A DNA stretch of 64,000 bases, from contig NZ_JABCJE010000010.1 in NCBI RefSeq assembly GCF_013377535.1, positions 62,001 through 126,000 on the forward strand. Reading direction: 5' to 3'. The DNA is from Donghicola mangrovi (GTDB taxonomy: Bacteria; Pseudomonadota; Alphaproteobacteria; Rhodobacterales; Rhodobacteraceae). Of this stretch, positions 40,980 to 50,899 are shown one piece after another. The notes under the pieces are model-generated. The model was not told the origin of the DNA, ran no database searches, and was given only the letters and a program-made list of their open reading frames with translations. The position numbers and the translations under genes are program-made. Position 1 is the first letter of the stretch. Each line of letters begins with the position of its first letter.

Positions 40980-42653
40980 ATGACCTCCAAGACCGACTTT
41001 ACCGTTACCAAGGACGTGTCTGCGGCGCTGGATCTGCTGTCCTATCCCGTGATGATTTCGGACTCGGACCTGATCATTCGTTTCGTGAACAAAGCCGCCT
41101 ACGCGATGTTCGGTGTGATTGAGGGGGACCTTCGTGCGGACCTTCCGGCGTTCAACACAGAAGACATCATCGGCCGGTCGATCGACCTGTTCCACCGCGT
41201 CCCCGCCAACCAGCGCAAGATGCTGGCGGGCCTCAGAAACACCCATGAGGGCAAGTTCAAGGTGGGCGGCAAGTCGCTGGCCTTCAAGGCCACCCCCCAG
41301 TTCGACGAGGCGGGCAAAACCGTGGCCTTCTACGTGGAATGGGCGGACCGTACGGATATCGACTTTGCCCAAAGCCAGACCACGACCCTGCTGAACGGCG
41401 TGAAAATCCTGACCGAAGCCCAAGAGGCCGGTGCCCACAGCAAGCGCATCAACGTAGATGCGCTCAAGGGCGAGTATGCCGATCTGGCCAGCCGCGTGAA
41501 CTCGATGATCGACGGGCACGCAGGCATCAAGAACACCATCATCGACGTGATCGAGGCCTTTGCCCGCGGTGACTTTGATCATCCCTTCCCTGATCTGCCG
41601 GGCGAAGGGGCCAAGATCAGCGGCGCGATCGAAGGCGTGCGTGGCACCATCCGCGCCGTCATGTCGGAAATCGAGCTTCTGTCGAACGCTCTGGTTGACG
41701 GTGATCTGACCAAACAGCCCGATCCCGCGAAATACGAGGGCGCTTACCGCCTGATCGTCGAGAATTTCGGCCGCTCTTTCGAGGCGCTGAACACCACAAT
41801 GTCGGCGGTCAAGGAAGAGGTCGCGCAGGTTTCCGAGGCGATCACTCAGGTCACCCGCTCGGCGGGCAGTCTGAACGACAACGCCCAAGGGCAGGCCACC
41901 GCGCTGGCGCAAATCTCGGCCACGGTCGAGCAAGCCGACAGCATGGTGCGCTCGAACGCCGAAGCCTCCAAGAAAACAGCGTCCTCTGTGGGCGAGACCC
42001 TGACGATCATCACCTCGGGCGAGGGGCAGGTCGCGGGCATGGTTCAGGCGATGGAAGACATCCGCAAATCATCGGACGACATTGGCCGCATCATCAAGGT
42101 GATCGACGACATCGCCTTCCAGACCAACCTTCTGGCGCTGAACGCTGCGGTCGAGGCCGCCCGCGCCGGCACCCATGGTCGCGGGTTCGCCGTTGTGGCC
42201 CAAGAGGTGCGCAACCTTGCCGGACGCTCGGCCAAGGCCGCCAAGGAAACCGCCGAACTGATCGAAAGTTCGACCAAGAAGGTGAATTCCGGCGTGGAAC
42301 TGGCGAACGACACCAAATCCGCCTTCACCGAGATTTTCACCAACATCCGAGAGATCGAGGCAGAAGCCCTGCGCGTAGAACAAGGCAGCCTGGAACAGGC
42401 GCGCGGCACCCAGCAGATTGCATCGGCCCTTGGCGAACTGTCGGTTTCGGGCGGCCGGATCACCAATCAGGCCGACGAGTTGAACGCCGCCGCGATCCAG
42501 ATGCAGTCGGCTACCCGCGCGATGCTGGACAAGGTGCAGCACTTCAGCCTGCGAGAGGTTCAATCGGGGCGCGGCGGGCCGCAATTGCCGGACCTGTCCA
42601 ACATCCCGCCAGAGATGATGGCGCAAATCCAGAAGATGATCGCAGCCAGCTAA
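40980..42653 (+). CDS. Cytoplasmic methyl-accepting chemotaxis protein with PAS domain
   Basis: A 557-residue chemoreceptor without membrane segments. A PAS-like domain covers about residues 15-130 ([27 protein letters not shown]). A linker with a second sensory or HAMP-like region follows ([30 protein letters not shown]). The coiled-coil signalling domain carries the conserved tip [33 protein letters not shown] only slightly varied. The start at 40980 has AGGAA upstream; the frame extends to 40794 but that leader is unlikely. It probably senses an internal redox or metabolic cue. Confidence 0.9.
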   Translation: MTSKTDFTVTKDVSAALDLLSYPVMISDSDLIIRFVNKAAYAMFGVIEGDLRADLPAFNTEDIIGRSIDLFHRVPANQRKMLAGLRNTHEGKFKVGGKSLAFKATPQFDEAGKTVAFYVEWADRTDIDFAQSQTTTLLNGVKILTEAQEAGAHSKRINVDALKGEYADLASRVNSMIDGHAGIKNTIIDVIEAFARGDFDHPFPDLPGEGAKISGAIEGVRGTIRAVMSEIELLSNALVDGDLTKQPDPAKYEGAYRLIVENFGRSFEALNTTMSAVKEEVAQVSEAITQVTRSAGSLNDNAQGQATALAQISATVEQADSMVRSNAEASKKTASSVGETLTIITSGEGQVAGMVQAMEDIRKSSDDIGRIIKVIDDIAFQTNLLALNAAVEAARAGTHGRGFAVVAQEVRNLAGRSAKAAKETAELIESSTKKVNSGVELANDTKSAFTEIFTNIREIEAEALRVEQGSLEQARGTQQIASALGELSVSGGRITNQADELNAAAIQMQSATRAMLDKVQHFSLREVQSGRGGPQLPDLSNIPPEMMAQIQKMIAAS

Positions 42654-42664
42654 GGATGCGATCG

Positions 42665-42692
42665 GGGCGGCAGGGAAACCTGACCGCCCTTT
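42665..42692 (+). terminator. Terminator of the chemoreceptor gene
   Basis: GGGCGGCAGG pairs with CCTGACCGCCC (one bulged base) around GAAA, followed by TTTA. It overlaps the end of the convergent tonB-like gene. Confidence 0.6.
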
Positions 42693-43515
42693 ATCGTGAC
42701 TGGATCGGCAGTTTGAAGGATTGCGCGTGCGCCTTCAGCCCCTTTGGTGCGGCGGGGAAGGGGCCCGCGCGCTCTACCGCCAGCAGGGCCAGCCGGTCGA
42801 TCTGCGCATCCCCCGAGGACTGCGCCAAAGTCACCCCGTGTAGCGCCCCGTCAGAGCCGACCACGACCCGCAGCGTCGCCGTCCCTTTGCCCGCGCCGCG
42901 CGGAACATTGCGGGCGATCCGCGCGCGGATTGACGCCCCCCATTCGGCAATCAGGCTGCGTTCGCGGGCAGGGGACAAGGTGGCAACCTGCGCCGACCCT
43001 TGCGTGCCTGCTGCCGTCCCGTCGCCCGCACCCGAAGCTTTGGCCCCGTTCGATGCGGAGGATGCAGCGCTGGCCTTTGGCGCGACCTTCGCGGGTTTTG
43101 TGCGGACCGGCGGAGTGGGGCGCACGGGGGGGCTGAGTGAGGTCATTTTCGGCGCTGGGTCCGGAGTGCTGTGGTCAACCGTTGGCAATTCGGGGGCAGT
43201 CGGGGGGACCTCTGCTTGGGGTAGGGCCAAGCCGATCACGGGCATGTCTGGCACACTCGGGATCGGCATTTCGGGCGCGGTCATCACAGGCGTCGGCGCC
43301 TGCATCACGGGCGGAGCGGCTGGCGCGGGCGGAGGAGCATCCCACGCGGCGACCATTGCAGCCACAGACTCTGAACTGGCGGTCAGGGACATCAGGTCCG
43401 CCCCGCCAGCCCCCGCAGATTGTACGCCCCCCTCCGGCGCGCCGATCAGCGCAACGCCTCCGTGCAGGACCGTGGCCAGCATCAGAAATCCACCGAATTC
43501 GATCGCGCTGCGCAT
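42691..43515 (-). CDS. TonB-like energy-transducing protein of the heme locus
   Basis: A 274-residue protein with one N-terminal hydrophobic segment (about 5-26), a long Pro/Ala/Ser-rich periplasmic stretch (about 55-180) and a C-terminal TonB domain (SIRARIARNVPRGAGKGTATLRVVVGSDGALHGVTL). It would carry energy from an ExbBD complex, not in this window, to the receptor HmuR. It starts three bases after the hmuV stop and ends the hmuSTUV-tonB operon. The N-terminal anchor lacks the SHLS-type motif I could recognise. Confidence 0.82.
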   Translation of the reverse strand: MRSAIEFGGFLMLATVLHGGVALIGAPEGGVQSAGAGGADLMSLTASSESVAAMVAAWDAPPPAPAAPPVMQAPTPVMTAPEMPIPSVPDMPVIGLALPQAEVPPTAPELPTVDHSTPDPAPKMTSLSPPVRPTPPVRTKPAKVAPKASAASSASNGAKASGAGDGTAAGTQGSAQVATLSPARERSLIAEWGASIRARIARNVPRGAGKGTATLRVVVGSDGALHGVTLAQSSGDAQIDRLALLAVERAGPFPAAPKGLKAHAQSFKLPIQSR

Positions 43516-43518
43516 GGG

Positions 43519-44307
43519 TTAGTCCTCGGTCAGGGCGGCTTGGGGCAGCACGAACAAGGGCTGTTCAGGCGGGGTCACCCCAACCCGCAGACCACAGCCG
43601 TAGGCGGCGCTCAGATGGTGATCTACCAGCACCTCGCGCACGAGGCCTTGGACCGCGATCCGGCCATTCCGCATCAGAACCATATGATCCGCGAACATCG
43701 CCGACAGGTTCAGATCATGCATTACGGCGACGACCCCGCCCCCTTGGTCCGCGAAATCCCGCGCGATCTGCATGACCATGAGCTGGTGGCCGATGTCCAG
43801 ACTGCTGACAGGTTCATCGAGGATCAGCCAGCGGGGGGAGCCGTCCGGCCCCACGGGCCGCCAGACCTGAAGCAGCACCCGCGCCAGCTGGACGCGCTGT
43901 TGCTCGCCCCCCGACAGATCGCTGTAGAACCGCTCGCCATAGCTTTGCAGCCCGACGCGGTTCAGAGCCTCGACCGTCCGGTCAGGCCCACCCGCGCCGA
44001 TGCCGCCCATCTGCCCCAGCCGCACCACCTCGGCCACGGTAAAGGGGAAGGTCAGCACGGTGCTTTGGGGCAGAACGGCGCGGATTGCCGCCAGCTTCCA
44101 CGCGGGCGTGGCGCGGATGTCATGACCGTTCAAGGTGATCTGGCCCGCACAGGGCAATTCGGCGGTCAGGGCGCGCAAGAGGGTGGTTTTGCCCGACCCG
44201 TTCGGCCCGACGATCACCGAAACTTGGGCGGGAGCAAAGCTGGTGGTGACGCCGCGCAGGATCTCTTTGTGCCCCAGTCGCACGTGGATGTCATTTGCGA
44301 TCAACAT
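43519..44307 (-). CDS. hmuV: HmuV, heme ABC transporter ATPase
   Basis: A 262-residue ATPase: Walker A GPNGSGKTT, Q-loop AVLPQST, signature DLSGGEQQRVQLAR and Walker B WLILDEPVSSLD, with the switch His in VMHDLNL. ATG at 44307 with GGAGGG upstream, one base after the hmuU stop. It powers heme import across the inner membrane with HmuU and HmuT. Sequence style matches HmuV rather than siderophore FecE/FhuC, supported by gene order. Confidence 0.92.
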   Translation of the reverse strand: MLIANDIHVRLGHKEILRGVTTSFAPAQVSVIVGPNGSGKTTLLRALTAELPCAGQITLNGHDIRATPAWKLAAIRAVLPQSTVLTFPFTVAEVVRLGQMGGIGAGGPDRTVEALNRVGLQSYGERFYSDLSGGEQQRVQLARVLLQVWRPVGPDGSPRWLILDEPVSSLDIGHQLMVMQIARDFADQGGGVVAVMHDLNLSAMFADHMVLMRNGRIAVQGLVREVLVDHHLSAAYGCGLRVGVTPPEQPLFVLPQAALTED

Positions 44308-44308
44308 A

Positions 44309-45358
44309 TTACAGCCCTCCGAAGGTGCGGCCACGCAGCAAGAGCCACAGGAAAAACGGCCCGCCAAGGGTGGCCGTCACGATCCCGATGGGCAGCTCGG
44401 CAGGGGCCACGATGACGCGGCTGATCAGGTCCGCCAGTAGCAGCAGGCTGGCCCCCATGAGGGCGGCGTTGGGCAGGAGTTCCTCGTGGTCGGGGCCAGA
44501 GATCAGGCGCAAGAGGTGCGGCACCACGATCCCGACAAAACCGATCCCGCCACTGACGGCCACGGCGGCCCCCGTTGCGGCGGCGGTGGACAGGATTGCC
44601 AGACGTTTGAGCCGCTGGACGGGCAGGCCGATGTGGTGGGCGGCGGCCTCTCCCAGCGCCAGCCCGTTCAATCCGCGCGCCAAGGGGCGGGCGCAGGCCA
44701 AACCCGCCAGCATGAGCGGCCCCGCGGCCAGCAGTTTGGTCCATGTGGCTCCGGCCAAGGACCCCAGCCCCCAGAAGGTCAGATCGCGCAACTGGGTGTC
44801 ATCGGCGGCATAGATCAGCACGCCCGACAGCGCCCCTGCCAGCGCGGCAATGGCAATGCCCGCCAGCAATAGGGTCGCGATGGCAGTCACGCCGCGCCGT
44901 GTGGCGATCAGGTACAGCACCATGATCGTGGCCCACGCGCCCGCCGCCGCCGCCACAGGCACCAGCCAAGGGCCCAAGGCGGCGAAGGGCATCGCGCCCC
45001 CCAGCACAATTGCCACCACCGCGCCCGTTCCGGCGCCCGCGCTGACCCCGACAATGCCCGGATCGGCCAAGGGGTTGCGGAAAAGCCCCTGCATCACCGC
45101 TCCCGACACGGCCAAGGACGCCCCCACCACCATCGCCATCAACATGCGGGGCAGGCGGATGTCCCACAGGACGACCTTGGACGACAGGGGCAGCTCTGCG
45201 GGGGTTAACAGGGCGACCAAGGCGTCCCACAGGGTCACGCCGGTGGCGCCAGTGGTCAGGCTCAGGATGCAAGAGGCTATTAGCGCCACCCACAGCCAGC
45301 CGCGAACGCGCAGGGCGATGGCGCGGCGGGGGGCTATGCTGTCGGCGTAGGCCACCAT
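44309..45358 (-). CDS. hmuU: HmuU, heme ABC transporter permease
   Basis: A 349-residue FecCD-family permease with about ten membrane helices. It carries the family's LPRMLMAMVVGASLAVSGAVMQGLFRNPLADPGIVGVSAGAG block near residues 69-110 and the cytosolic coupling segment GLNGLALGEAAAHHIGLPV near 230. The start overlaps the hmuT stop as TGATG, so expression is coupled. Confidence 0.92.
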   Translation of the reverse strand: MVAYADSIAPRRAIALRVRGWLWVALIASCILSLTTGATGVTLWDALVALLTPAELPLSSKVVLWDIRLPRMLMAMVVGASLAVSGAVMQGLFRNPLADPGIVGVSAGAGTGAVVAIVLGGAMPFAALGPWLVPVAAAAGAWATIMVLYLIATRRGVTAIATLLLAGIAIAALAGALSGVLIYAADDTQLRDLTFWGLGSLAGATWTKLLAAGPLMLAGLACARPLARGLNGLALGEAAAHHIGLPVQRLKRLAILSTAAATGAAVAVSGGIGFVGIVVPHLLRLISGPDHEELLPNAALMGASLLLLADLISRVIVAPAELPIGIVTATLGGPFFLWLLLRGRTFGGL

Positions 45359-46194
45359 CAGCCTGCCTCCGGTTGCAGGGCGGACAGTCGGGCGGACAGG
45401 TCGCGTATTGCCGCGGGGGTGCGCGGCCCGAACCCCAAGAGGTACATGCCGTCCATGCGGATCACAGCCTCGTTCTGCGCGGCGGGGGTCGCGCCCAAGG
45501 CGGGATGGGCTTGTAGGTCGGCATTGGTAACGGCGTGGTCACCTGCCTGCGCCATCATCAAGATCACATCGGGGGCGGCGGTCAGGATCGCCTCGTCCGT
45601 CAGCTGTTTGTAACCGTCAAAGCTGGTGATGGCGTTCTGCGCACCTGCTAGAGTGATCATCCCGTTCGCGGCGGTGTCCTGTCCGGCGGCCATAACTCGG
45701 CCCGCCTGAAGGGACATCACGAACATCACCTTGAGCGGCTGATCGGGGGCGGCGGCCTGCGCATCGGCCAGTTGCTGGGTTAGCTCTGCGGCCAATGCAT
45801 CGCCTTGTTCCTGCAGCCCCAAGGCGTCGGCAACGGCGTGGACTTTGGCGGGCACGGTATCGGCGTCATAGCCGCCAGGGATGGTGATCCAGGGCACGCC
45901 CGCGCCCTCCATCAAGGTGACAGTTTCAGCGGGGCCCGCGCCAGCCTCGGCCAGAATGAGGGTCGGATCGACAGACAGGATGCCCTCGGGCGACAGGCGG
46001 CGCACATAGCCCACATCGAGCAGTGCCTCCGCCTGTGCCGGATAGGTCGAGGTCTGGTCGCGCCCGACCAGAGCCTCGCCTGCGCCGAGAGCATAGACGA
46101 TTTCCGTGACCGCCCCGCCAAGGGACAGCACACGGGGCGTTTCCTGTGCCGCCACTCCGGTCGGCAGCAGGGCGATCAGGGCCAGCCAGCGCAT
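45358..46194 (-). CDS. hmuT: HmuT, periplasmic heme-binding protein
   Basis: A 278-residue substrate-binding protein of the helical-backbone type. A signal peptide is present (MRWLALIALLPTGVAAQ, cleavage after VAA likely). GGAVTEIVYALGAGEALVGRDQTSTYPA is the heme-binding region with the conserved Tyr, and DVILMM and GYKQLTDEAIL follow. The ATG at 46194 shares a base with the hmuS stop; an in-frame extension to 46242 lacks a signal sequence. Confidence 0.9.
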   Translation of the reverse strand: MRWLALIALLPTGVAAQETPRVLSLGGAVTEIVYALGAGEALVGRDQTSTYPAQAEALLDVGYVRRLSPEGILSVDPTLILAEAGAGPAETVTLMEGAGVPWITIPGGYDADTVPAKVHAVADALGLQEQGDALAAELTQQLADAQAAAPDQPLKVMFVMSLQAGRVMAAGQDTAANGMITLAGAQNAITSFDGYKQLTDEAILTAAPDVILMMAQAGDHAVTNADLQAHPALGATPAAQNEAVIRMDGMYLLGFGPRTPAAIRDLSARLSALQPEAG

Positions 46195-47237
46195 CAGACT
46201 GCCACCGCCGCGTTGGGCAGAGCCCGGACGATGTCGTTCCAACCGGCATAGTGATCCTCTTCGCGGGTGCGGACGCCAAAGATTTGCAGGATCAAACCGC
46301 CCATCGCGTCGAACGCCTCGACCGAGACGGCCATTCCGCGGCGGGTGGGCTTTTCAACGGCATAGACCTCGGCGATGGGGTCGGTGCGCAGGTGCAGGTT
46401 GAAACCGTTGTCCAGAATGTTGAACCACGGGCCCATGACCTTGATGTTCTGGGGCGCACCGGAATGGATCTGGATGCAGCCCTGATTGCCGACAAAGGTC
46501 ATCACCGGCACTTCGCGCAGGGCGGCCTGCTCTAACGCTTCCATCACCGCGCCGGTGTCCAGTTGCCGGACATAGGGCGCACCGGCCACGCGGTAAGCCC
46601 CCAGACGGTTCATTTTCAGACGGTCCACGAGGCCAAGGAACTGGTGCGTATCCGTCATCGCGGCCCACTGTTCGCGCAGGCGATCGGCTTTGTCGTAGTT
46701 CTCTTTGGGGGCCTCGGGCATGGGGCGGGGTTCGTAATCGGCGGGGCGGAGGTCCACGCGCAGGGTGTTCACCACGTCCTGCCAGACCGAGGCATCAGAG
46801 GCTCCGGTCAGGTGGACTTTGTGCATCGCATCGCCCGAATGATCAAAGAACTGCAAGGAATGGCGCGGGCCTTCGTCGGTGTGACGCTCGACCGCGTAGG
46901 CCCGTACGAAATGGCGGGGGAAGTAGCGCATGTCGATGGGGCGGCTCAGGATCATGCCCGCCCGTTCGCCCGCGCGGTATTCGCCATAGACGCCATGCAC
47001 TTCGCTGACCACGTGGTCGTTGCGGGTCAGCGCCATGACCTTGCCAAAACGGGGCACTTGGGCCAGCGCCGTGGTCAGATCGGCGGTGATCGGGGTCACG
47101 CCTTGACCGATATGGGCGTCCAGCACGGCGGCTTCGGACAGGCCATGCTGGGTGGCAAAGTCGCGGATGCGCAGCTTGGGGTTTTCAGCCCGCAAGGAGC
47201 GGATATCGGCGGCGGTCAGGTGGATGTCTTTGGGCAT
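46194..47237 (-). CDS. hmuS: HmuS, heme utilisation/degradation protein
   Basis: A 347-residue cytoplasmic protein with the two HmuS/HemS half-repeats: MALTRNDHVVSEVHGVYGEYR in the first and PVMTFVGNQGCIQIHSGAPQNIKVMGPWFNILDNGFNLHL in the second, the latter holding candidate heme ligands. It traffics or degrades imported heme. The ATG at 47237 gives the expected start MPKDIHLTAADIRSLR; longer forms to 47336 add an Arg/Pro-rich leader. First gene of the operon, divergent from hmuR. Confidence 0.9.
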   Translation of the reverse strand: MPKDIHLTAADIRSLRAENPKLRIRDFATQHGLSEAAVLDAHIGQGVTPITADLTTALAQVPRFGKVMALTRNDHVVSEVHGVYGEYRAGERAGMILSRPIDMRYFPRHFVRAYAVERHTDEGPRHSLQFFDHSGDAMHKVHLTGASDASVWQDVVNTLRVDLRPADYEPRPMPEAPKENYDKADRLREQWAAMTDTHQFLGLVDRLKMNRLGAYRVAGAPYVRQLDTGAVMEALEQAALREVPVMTFVGNQGCIQIHSGAPQNIKVMGPWFNILDNGFNLHLRTDPIAEVYAVEKPTRRGMAVSVEAFDAMGGLILQIFGVRTREEDHYAGWNDIVRALPNAAVAV

Positions 47238-47329
47238 TTGGGCACCGTGCAGGATGGGTTGCGTGGGGTGCCTGGCGACGCGGCGGTGCATGAGGGGACA
47301 CGGCGGCGCTGCGGGGTGATTTCGTAATC

Positions 47330-47346
47330 TTGACAAAATTAGTCAA
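47330..47346. promoter_or_regulatory. Iron-responsive operator between hmuS and hmuR
   Basis: TTGAC and GTCAA flank AAAATTA, matching the TGA-N9-TCA pattern described for iron-regulated promoters of Rhodobacterales (iron-Rhodo-box/RirA-type). It lies in the divergent gap of the heme genes and probably represses both under iron sufficiency. Confidence 0.65.
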
Positions 47347-47459
47347 CGAATCTATCCGATGCAAGTCCGATCTGCACACAGGCCGATCACAATCCAAAAT
47401 CCCTCAAATGCCAGCCGCTGCGCCAGCACTCCAACCTTCCTGAAAAAGGGGACTGCTTC

Positions 47460-49433
47460 ATGCGGACTTCACTCACCCTGCGTTTGGCCCTGATGGCCAG
47501 CGCGGCAACCCTGCTGGCCACCGCTGCTACTGCGCAAGAAATCACCTTGGACCCTGTTCTGCTGGCGAAATCCAAGCGCGAGGTTCAGACCGACACCGCC
47601 ACCTCTGAAACCATCGTCACCGAAGAAGAGGTCGAGGATCGTCAGGCGGGCACCATCGCGGAACTGGTGGACTCGGTTCCCGGTGTGACGCTGGTGAACG
47701 GCTCCAGCCCCCAAGGGTCTGGGATCAACATTCGCGGGTTCGGGGCGAACGGCACCTATGGCAATGACCAGAAGGTGCTGATCCAAGTGGACGGCGCCAA
47801 TGTGGGTTCCGAGGAACTCTATCGTATCGGCACGCAGCTCTATACCGATCCGGCGCTGTACAAAGAGGTGAAGGTGATCCGCGGGATGGCGGGGACCTTT
47901 GCATACGGCTCCGGGGCGATCGGTGGCATGGTGCAACTGGAAACCAAGGATGCGTCCGATTTCACCGGTGGCGAAACCGGCTTCAAACTGCGCCAGACCC
48001 TGCAATTCGGCTCGAACGGTGGGCAGTTTTCCAGCTCCAGCATTCTGGCGTGGCAGCCGACCGAGGATCTGGAGCTGCTCGGGAACTACACCTACCGCAG
48101 CCAAGAGGCGCAGAAGGACGGCAATGGCGACAACGTCAGCGATGACGGCTATGAGCTGCCCTCTTGGGCGGTCAAGGCGCGCTACCGCTTCGGGCAGGAC
48201 CGGGCCCATGCGCTGACCCTGTCGATGGCGGAAACCACCTCCGAAGAAAAGGACGTGCCCTATAACAGCTTCGCCGCGTCCACGGACAGCTTCGGCAATG
48301 TGGATCGCAGTGTGTTCTCGGAAACGCGGACCCTGCGCTATACTTATGACGCGCCCGGCAATGACCTGATCCATGTGTCGGTCGAACATTCGCGGGCCGA
48401 GCAGCAGATCGACTCCAGCTATGTCTCCGGTAGTTCCGTTTATGAGGCCAGCCCGTTTATCTGGCCGTCGCTGCAGCCCTTGGTGAATGCGGACCAACAC
48501 TATGTGACCGCGAAAACGACGGTAAAGAACCAGTCGCTGTTCAGCACCGGCGCACTGCGCCACGATCTGCGCTTTGGCTACGAGCATAACCAGAAGGACC
48601 GTCTGGATGCGTCCTCTGCCCCCGGGGGCAAGGACCTGCGCGATGCGGTCTTTGTGGTGGATGACATCCAGTGGGGCGGCCTGACCCTGACCCCCGCGAT
48701 CCGCTATGAAAAGCAGGCGATCCGCAGCGATTATGGCGACTACGCAAACGAGGCGCTGATGGGCGGGCTGTCCGCGCGCTATGCGTTCCAGAACGGCATG
48801 TCGGTGTTCGGCAGCGCCGCCTATTCCGAGAACCTGCCGATCCTCGATGACCTGACCAACGCCGATTACATGGAGCGCAGCGAGAAGGCGCACACCTTTG
48901 AATTGGGGGCGGCCTATGACAGGACGGGTCTGTTTGCGGCGGGCGACAGTGCGGCGGTGAAGCTGACCCATTACCGCACCGAGCTGTGGGATGTGACCAG
49001 CTATTCCGGCGTCACCAACATCGCGCTTCAGGGCTATGAGTTGGAAGGGTCCTACAGCACCGAAACCGGGTTCTATACGGACGTGAACAGCACTTGGAGC
49101 TTTGGCCGCGACACCACCAACGGGGCGGACAACGACTGGCAGTACACCCCCGCCAACCAGCTGAGCGTCACCCTTGGCAAACGCTGGAACGAGGAACTGG
49201 ACCTCAGCTGGGAAGTCGTCGCGAATGCCGAGCGCGAGTATGCCGACACCATCACCGAGGCCAGCGTCGTCCACAACCTGCGCGCCACCTACCGTCCGCA
49301 GGCCGGTGTTCTGGACGGATTCGAGGTGCGCCTCGGCCTCGAGAATGCGGGGGATCTGGACTACACACCCTATCTGGCGACCCGCTCTGCCCCCGGCCGG
49401 AACCTGAAGCTGACCCTGACCAAAACCTTCTGA
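47460..49433 (+). CDS. hmuR: HmuR, TonB-dependent outer-membrane heme receptor
   Basis: A 657-residue receptor: signal peptide ending ATAATAQ, plug domain (ETIVTEEEVEDRQAGTIAELVDSVPGVTLVNGSSPQGSGINIRGFG, about 50-95) and a 22-strand barrel ending in LKLTLTKTF with the terminal Phe. A TonB-box-like EITLDPVLL follows the signal. The FRAP and NPNL signatures of enterobacterial heme receptors are not evident; the usual region reads YSENLPILDDLTN. Function is therefore assigned mainly from the adjacent hmuSTUV. Confidence 0.9.
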   Translation: MRTSLTLRLALMASAATLLATAATAQEITLDPVLLAKSKREVQTDTATSETIVTEEEVEDRQAGTIAELVDSVPGVTLVNGSSPQGSGINIRGFGANGTYGNDQKVLIQVDGANVGSEELYRIGTQLYTDPALYKEVKVIRGMAGTFAYGSGAIGGMVQLETKDASDFTGGETGFKLRQTLQFGSNGGQFSSSSILAWQPTEDLELLGNYTYRSQEAQKDGNGDNVSDDGYELPSWAVKARYRFGQDRAHALTLSMAETTSEEKDVPYNSFAASTDSFGNVDRSVFSETRTLRYTYDAPGNDLIHVSVEHSRAEQQIDSSYVSGSSVYEASPFIWPSLQPLVNADQHYVTAKTTVKNQSLFSTGALRHDLRFGYEHNQKDRLDASSAPGGKDLRDAVFVVDDIQWGGLTLTPAIRYEKQAIRSDYGDYANEALMGGLSARYAFQNGMSVFGSAAYSENLPILDDLTNADYMERSEKAHTFELGAAYDRTGLFAAGDSAAVKLTHYRTELWDVTSYSGVTNIALQGYELEGSYSTETGFYTDVNSTWSFGRDTTNGADNDWQYTPANQLSVTLGKRWNEELDLSWEVVANAEREYADTITEASVVHNLRATYRPQAGVLDGFEVRLGLENAGDLDYTPYLATRSAPGRNLKLTLTKTF

Positions 49434-49457
49434 TCGGGCGGATTTTTACAACACGAA

Positions 49458-49485
49458 AGCCAGCATTACGCATGCTGGCTTTTTT
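49458..49485 (+). terminator. Intrinsic terminator of hmuR
   Basis: AGCCAGCAT and ATGCTGGCT form a perfect nine-base stem with loop TACGC, followed by five Ts, 24 bases after the stop. Confidence 0.92.
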
Positions 49486-49642
49486 GCGCGAAATGCAGTC
49501 GTGCATGGCGGGAATTGACCGGATTTTCCTTTATCTATCGTTGACGCAAGGGCTGGCAGCCCTCACTCTCGGACGCAAACCGCTGGGGCAATCACGAAGA
49601 GGAGCGTGGCCCCCGCCGACAAATCGGGACCGGAGGAAATCC

Positions 49643-50794
49643 ATGAATATCCGCGCAACGCTTGGGGCAGAGCAGGACTCTGTCGCGGGCGTCATTTCGT
49701 ATTTGACCCGCATCGAGTTCGGAGAGGGCGCGATTGCCAAGCTGCCATCGCTGCTGAACGAACTGGGGATCACGCGGCCCTTGATCTGCACCGATCGCGG
49801 TCTGGTCGCTGCCGGTGTCATCAGCCGCGCCACCACTGAAATCAAAGAATTCGCCGTCTATGATGGCACCCCCGCCAACCCCACCGAAGAGGCCGTTCTG
49901 GACGCCTATCAGGTCTACAAGGATCAGGGGTGTGACGGCATTGTCGGGATCGGGGGCGGATCGTCTTTGGACTTGGCCAAGGGCGTGCGCATCCTGACCG
50001 GCCATCCCGCGCCTTTGGGGCAATACGCGGCGGTGAACGGCGGCGTGACCCGCATTCACGGCAAAATTCGCCCGCTGATCGCGGTTCCGACCACGGCGGG
50101 GACGGGCTCCGAAGTGGGGCGCGGCGCGGTGATCATCACCGCCGATGGCCGCAAGCTGGGGATTTTGTCGCCCTATAACCTGCCCTCGATTGCCCTGTGC
50201 GATCCCGAGCTGACCTATGGCCTGCCGCCGATGCTGACGGCCGCTACGGGGATGGACGCGATCTCGCACTGTCTGGAAACCTACATGGCGCCCGCGTTCA
50301 ACCCGCCGGCCGAGGCGATTGCCCTGCACGGTCTGGACTGCGGCCTGCGCGCTATCGAGGCAGCGACCACCAACGGCATGGACCGCGCTGCGCGCCGTGA
50401 CATGATGGTGTGCGCTTTGGAAGGTGCGATGGCGTTCCAAAAGGGCCTTGGGGCGGTGCACGCGCTGACCCACCCCTTGGGTGCGATCCGCGAATTGAAC
50501 CTGCACCACGGCACCCTGAATGCGGTCCTGATGCCCGAGGTTCTGCGCTTTAACCGTCCCGCCATCGGCGCGAAATGGGAGGTTCTGACCCAGCGCATGG
50601 GCGGCGATCCTGCTGAGCAATGCGCGGCACTGAACCGCCGCCTTGGGATGCCCTCGGGGCTGTCCGCGATGGGCGTGACCCCCGCCATGATGGAGCGAAT
50701 CTCGCACGAGGCGCTCAAGGATCATTGCCACGCCACCAACCCGCGCAACGCCACCCAGCGCGATTATCTGGAAATTCTGCAGCGGTCTGCATGA
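49643..50794 (+). CDS. Iron-containing alcohol dehydrogenase
   Basis: A 383-residue group III alcohol dehydrogenase. NAD(P) binding is indicated by GIVGIGGGSSLDLAKGV (about 100-116) and PTTAGTGSEV. Metal ligands are in CDPELTYGLPP (Asp region), MDAISHCLETYMAP, HALTHPLGA and HHGTLNAVLMPEV. GGAGGAA precedes the ATG at 49643; the frame continues far upstream through hmuR in another phase, which is chance. The alcohol substrate is not evident from context. It stands alone after hmuR's terminator. Confidence 0.88.
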   Translation: MNIRATLGAEQDSVAGVISYLTRIEFGEGAIAKLPSLLNELGITRPLICTDRGLVAAGVISRATTEIKEFAVYDGTPANPTEEAVLDAYQVYKDQGCDGIVGIGGGSSLDLAKGVRILTGHPAPLGQYAAVNGGVTRIHGKIRPLIAVPTTAGTGSEVGRGAVIITADGRKLGILSPYNLPSIALCDPELTYGLPPMLTAATGMDAISHCLETYMAPAFNPPAEAIALHGLDCGLRAIEAATTNGMDRAARRDMMVCALEGAMAFQKGLGAVHALTHPLGAIRELNLHHGTLNAVLMPEVLRFNRPAIGAKWEVLTQRMGGDPAEQCAALNRRLGMPSGLSAMGVTPAMMERISHEALKDHCHATNPRNATQRDYLEILQRSA

Positions 50795-50899
50795 TGCCTG
50801 TGGGAGCGTGCGACAGCGCCCCCGATTGACCTTTGCCCCCAGAGTGCCGAAGGTAAAGCCATCGGGGCCGCCCCATTGCGGGCGGGTCCACTCATCACA

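Noticed and set aside
47469-49274. A 601-codon open frame on the minus strand through almost all of hmuR
   Set aside because: It is the antisense frame of a GC-rich gene with strong codon bias; the protein is His/Arg/Gly-rich with no domain, and hmuR is clearly the real gene.
49094-49642. Extension of the iron alcohol dehydrogenase frame back into hmuR
   Set aside because: The extra residues overlap hmuR and its terminator, and a strong ribosome site marks the ATG at 49643.
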